Positions 6,267 to 6,465 of a stretch of 6,465 nt of DNA are shown piece by piece. Position numbers and translations under genes: made by a program. Origin of the DNA: Chitinophagaceae bacterium (GTDB taxonomy: Bacteria; Bacteroidota; Bacteroidia; Chitinophagales; Chitinophagaceae); NCBI GenBank assembly GCA_016786525.1, contig JAEUVW010000143.1:1-6465 (forward strand), given 5' to 3'. The notes beneath the pieces are model-generated. The model was given only the letters and a program-made list of their open reading frames with translations. It had not been told where the DNA came from and did not search any database. Every line of letters starts with the position of its first letter. Position 1 is the stretch's first letter.

Positions 6267-6292
6267 ATTTTTTTTCTGTTCGTAAAAAAAAT
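6267..6292. repeat. A/T-only inverted repeat
   Basis: ATTTTTTTT (6267-6275) and AAAAAAAAT (6284-6292) are perfect inverted copies around an eight-base spacer CTGTTCGT. The site lies eight bases beyond the end of the start-less open stretch on the minus strand. It could be a weak terminator, a curved-DNA element or part of a promoter. Confidence 0.4.
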
Positions 6293-6299
6293 GCGTTGA

Positions 6300-6416
6300 T
6301 TAATACTTATCAAAGCTGTTCCATTCGGGTGTATGGATTAAGGTTTCGATTTCCCGCGCCGGGCATTGCTGCGTATGGATCGGATAGCCGTTTTTTAGAG
6401 CCTGTTCGCATTGCTG
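6300..6416 (-). pseudogene. Possible gene remnant without a start codon
   Basis: On the minus strand 38 sense codons lie between a TAG at 6417-6419 and a TAA at 6300-6302. The peptide has a protein-like sequence and codon use resembling the neighbouring genes, for example NGYPIHTQQCPAREIETL and then TPEWNSFDKY. No ATG, GTG or TTG occurs in the frame. It may be the 3' remnant of a decayed gene, or the TAG may be read through, since the same frame is open upstream to the window edge. Chance is possible at this length. Confidence 0.25.
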
Positions 6417-6465
6417 CTATAACGGAGTCGCTGCAACAAACGGGGGTAACAAATGCAAAAAGAAA

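Larger units (their letters stand above)
6199..6465. other. Right-hand intergenic region with hairpins and a possible ORF remnant
   Basis: No complete gene is supported in these 267 bases. They hold a minus-strand hairpin at 6223-6246, an A/T inverted repeat at 6267-6292, and a start-less open stretch on the minus strand at 6300-6416. An ATG at 6453 on the plus strand, preceded by GGGGGT, could open a gene that runs off the window, but only four codons are visible. Confidence 0.4.

Noticed and set aside
6310..6411. A 33-residue open frame on the minus strand starting with ATG
   Set aside because: It is short, has no clear ribosome binding site, and competes with a more protein-like frame over the same bases.

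Overview
This window looks like part of a conjugative plasmid or integrative conjugative element, most likely from a Bacteroidota host. The host call is an inference: the genes are a MobF/TrwC-type relaxase-helicase, an ArdC-type antirestriction protein, a DUF2958 protein and a primase-like protein whose N-terminal fold carries the cysteine-free 'SPF' form seen in Bacteroidota elements. No rRNA, tRNA, CRISPR array or insertion sequence is visible.

Layout. The left part is on the plus strand. It holds the 3' part of the relaxase-helicase gene (cut by the window edge), a closely spaced small gene of unknown function, and a pair of AT-rich small genes of unknown function. A strong, probably bidirectional terminator at 3266-3298 closes this block. 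The right part is on the minus strand and converges on that terminator. Read in its own direction it holds a 97-residue unknown protein, a primase-like protein with a CHC2-like fold and a degenerate Toprim domain, ArdC, and a DUF2958 protein. Each of these four genes has a hairpin at or just after its stop codon, although the one after the 97-residue gene lacks a T-run. About 234 bases between ardC and the primase terminator are rich in inverted repeats, and the last 267 bases hold hairpins and a possible gene remnant.

How the genes fit together. The relaxase nicks and unwinds plasmid DNA for transfer. ArdC-type proteins bind single-stranded DNA and protect incoming DNA from restriction. The primase-like protein and the DUF2958 protein are frequent companions on mobile elements, but their roles here are inferred only from context. 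The most novel material is the AT-rich gene pair, the primase-like protein that has lost Toprim acidic residues, and the structured intergenic region upstream of ardC.
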